Positions 63,027-64,000 of a stretch of DNA of 64,000 bases are shown here, in pieces. The DNA is taken from the NCBI GenBank assembly GCA_965197635.1, contig CBDANN010000008.1, positions 744,001 to 808,000 of the forward strand, in the 5' to 3' direction. The DNA comes from Bin87 sp965197635. GTDB lineage: Bacteria > Chloroflexota > Dehalococcoidia > Lucifugimonadales > UBA3495. Each line of letters starts with the position of its first letter. Position 1 is the stretch's first letter. The notes under the pieces were generated by a model. That model did not search any database, was not told the origin of the DNA, and saw nothing but the letters and a program-made list of their open reading frames with translations. The position numbers and the translations under genes were made by a program.

Positions 63027-64000
63027 TCACGCTGCGGTGGACGCCGCGGCTGGGGGAAAGCCTGAGGTCCGGTCCTCACCATCGGGTATAGGCACCAGCT
63101 GGTAGCCCAGTTGGGCCGCCCGCCGTTTGGCAGCGCGCAAGGCTCTGTGTTGATACTGACTTTCGTAATATTCGGCGCCAGCATCCACGTACTCCTGGCC
63201 GTACCGCAGCATGGTGTAGATGAGCCGGGCCAGCTTGTGCGCCGTGGCGGTGATGGCCTTGGGCGCGCCCATCTGCGCTTTCTTCCGGCGTAGGAACGCG
63301 CCCAGGGCGCTGTCGGAGCGGTGCAGCGCGTTGGCCGCCAGACGCAATGCCGCCGCGGCCCGATTGGCGCTGGGCTTGGTCTTTGAGCTCATGACCCTGC
63401 CGCCGGTGATACGGTTGTCGGGGCTCAGTCCCAGCCAGGATGCGAAGTGCTTGGCGCTCGGCCATTTCGTCAGGTCCGTGCCAATCTCGCTAACCACCTT
63501 CAACGCCGTGAAGCCGTCGATGCCGTCGATCCGGGTCAGATCCACTCCCGTCATCCGAAACAGGTGCGTTCGAATGTCGAAGCGGGGTGCGTTCCCCTGG
63601 CCGCGCTTTTTGCCATCAGGAGCCGAAGACTCGCCATCGCTGCGGTCCTCGAACCGTTCCAGCTGGGCTTCAATCTCCCAGTCGCACTCGGCAATCTTCT
63701 CGTGATAGAACCGGTACAGTTCCAGGGCCTGGGTCAGCTCGAAGATGTGCTCCTCCCGCCAGTGCCCCTGCAACGACTTGGCAATCGTGGCTTCGTCGGC
63801 TTTCATGCCAGGACGACGAAACTGCGCCAGCTTTCGGGGGTCCCGTTCGCCGTCCACGATGGCCTCGATAATGTCCATCCCGGTCCTGCCAGTGATGTTG
63901 CTGATGACGTGCTGGAGCTTCACGTTCATCTGGGTCAGCGCCTTCTGCATATGCTGGATATGATGGGACGCATACTGCACCAGCATGGCCCGCTGCCGCA
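63027..64000 (-). CDS. IS110 family transposase, N-terminus outside window
   Basis: At least 324 residues, reaching the window edge. Transposase_20 domain: LFRMTGVDLTRIDGIDGFTA, HFASWLGLSPDNRITGGRVM, KPSANRAAAALRLAANALHR, and the C-terminal Ser region; the DEDD part (N-terminal) is mostly outside. ALTQMNVKLQHVISNITGRTG is the usual linker. IS110 enzymes move without terminal repeats using a bridge RNA from the non-coding end. Confidence 0.93.
   Translation of the reverse strand, partial: RQRAMLVQYASHHIQHMQKALTQMNVKLQHVISNITGRTGMDIIEAIVDGERDPRKLAQFRRPGMKADEATIAKSLQGHWREEHIFELTQALELYRFYHEKIAECDWEIEAQLERFEDRSDGESSAPDGKKRGQGNAPRFDIRTHLFRMTGVDLTRIDGIDGFTALKVVSEIGTDLTKWPSAKHFASWLGLSPDNRITGGRVMSSKTKPSANRAAAALRLAANALHRSDSALGAFLRRKKAQMGAPKAITATAHKLARLIYTMLRYGQEYVDAGAEYYESQYQHRALRAAKRRAAQLGYQLVPIPDGEDRTSGFPPAAASTAA

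Overview
The window looks like a GC-rich Chloroflexota chromosome, perhaps of the Dehalococcoidia/SAR202 type. I infer this from gene content (tandem TRAP dicarboxylate transporters, a recA-recX block facing plsY, a PHP phosphatase, ymdB and RNase Y, an LLM flavin oxidoreductase beside an SDR, Uma2 and NHL-repeat proteins), not from a marker search. Ordinary chromosomal genes are mostly intact, while nearly every mobile gene is broken.

Layout. 1-3.3 kb: oxidoreductases and a small cassette with two MazF-like toxins. 3.4-5.0 kb: a decayed IS1380-type element. 5.8-12.3 kb: TRAP uptake system, with a DctP lipoprotein that is an internal tandem duplication, a third DctP, DctQ and DctM. 12.4-16.9 kb: HicBA, a nucleotidyltransferase, MoxR ATPase, a glutaredoxin-like protein, RecA and RecX. 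17.0-17.8 kb: an IS5-type element. 17.8-24.4 kb: minus-strand housekeeping genes (zinc-ribbon membrane protein, PlsY, PHP, YmdB, RNase Y, cysteine synthase, MoeB/ThiF). 24.9-32.0 kb: a pile of IS701, IS1380, IS21, IS21 and IS701 elements. 32.0-36.2 kb: a nickel/oligopeptide-type ABC importer whose leader is a cobalamin riboswitch with its own promoter and terminator. 36.4-45.9 kb: a decayed integrated element with HK97-type phage genes and a broken P4-type integrase beside tRNA-Arg, invaded by IS630, IS66 and IS5 elements. 46.0-53.3 kb: two tRNAs, NHL propeller, Uma2 nuclease, an Fn3-OpuAC binding protein, DnaA and a DNA methyltransferase. 53.5-56.4 kb: ISAs1 and IS630 pseudo-elements. 56.6-64 kb: a second integrated element (tRNA-end att site, intact integrase, excisionase) split by nested IS701/IS630 copies, ending in an IS110 transposase.

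The most unusual signal is a short sequence with core TTGGTC, often inside a small inverted repeat (consensus CGATTGGTCAAAGATCG). It is found in at least 12 places, all inside transposase genes of four unrelated families (IS701, IS66, ISAs1, IS630). It does not add cleanly: it replaces several codons, often at or next to a conserved catalytic motif, and usually shifts the frame. I saw no equally good copy in ordinary genes. This could be a tiny mobile repeat, a repair scar or a transposon-silencing process; it needs to be ruled out as an assembly artefact.

A second pattern is that IS elements sit exactly on stop codons. Both complete IS5-type elements use the TAA stop of a neighbouring gene as their 3-bp target duplication, and the nested IS701/IS630 insertion sits on the CTAG holding the excisionase stop.
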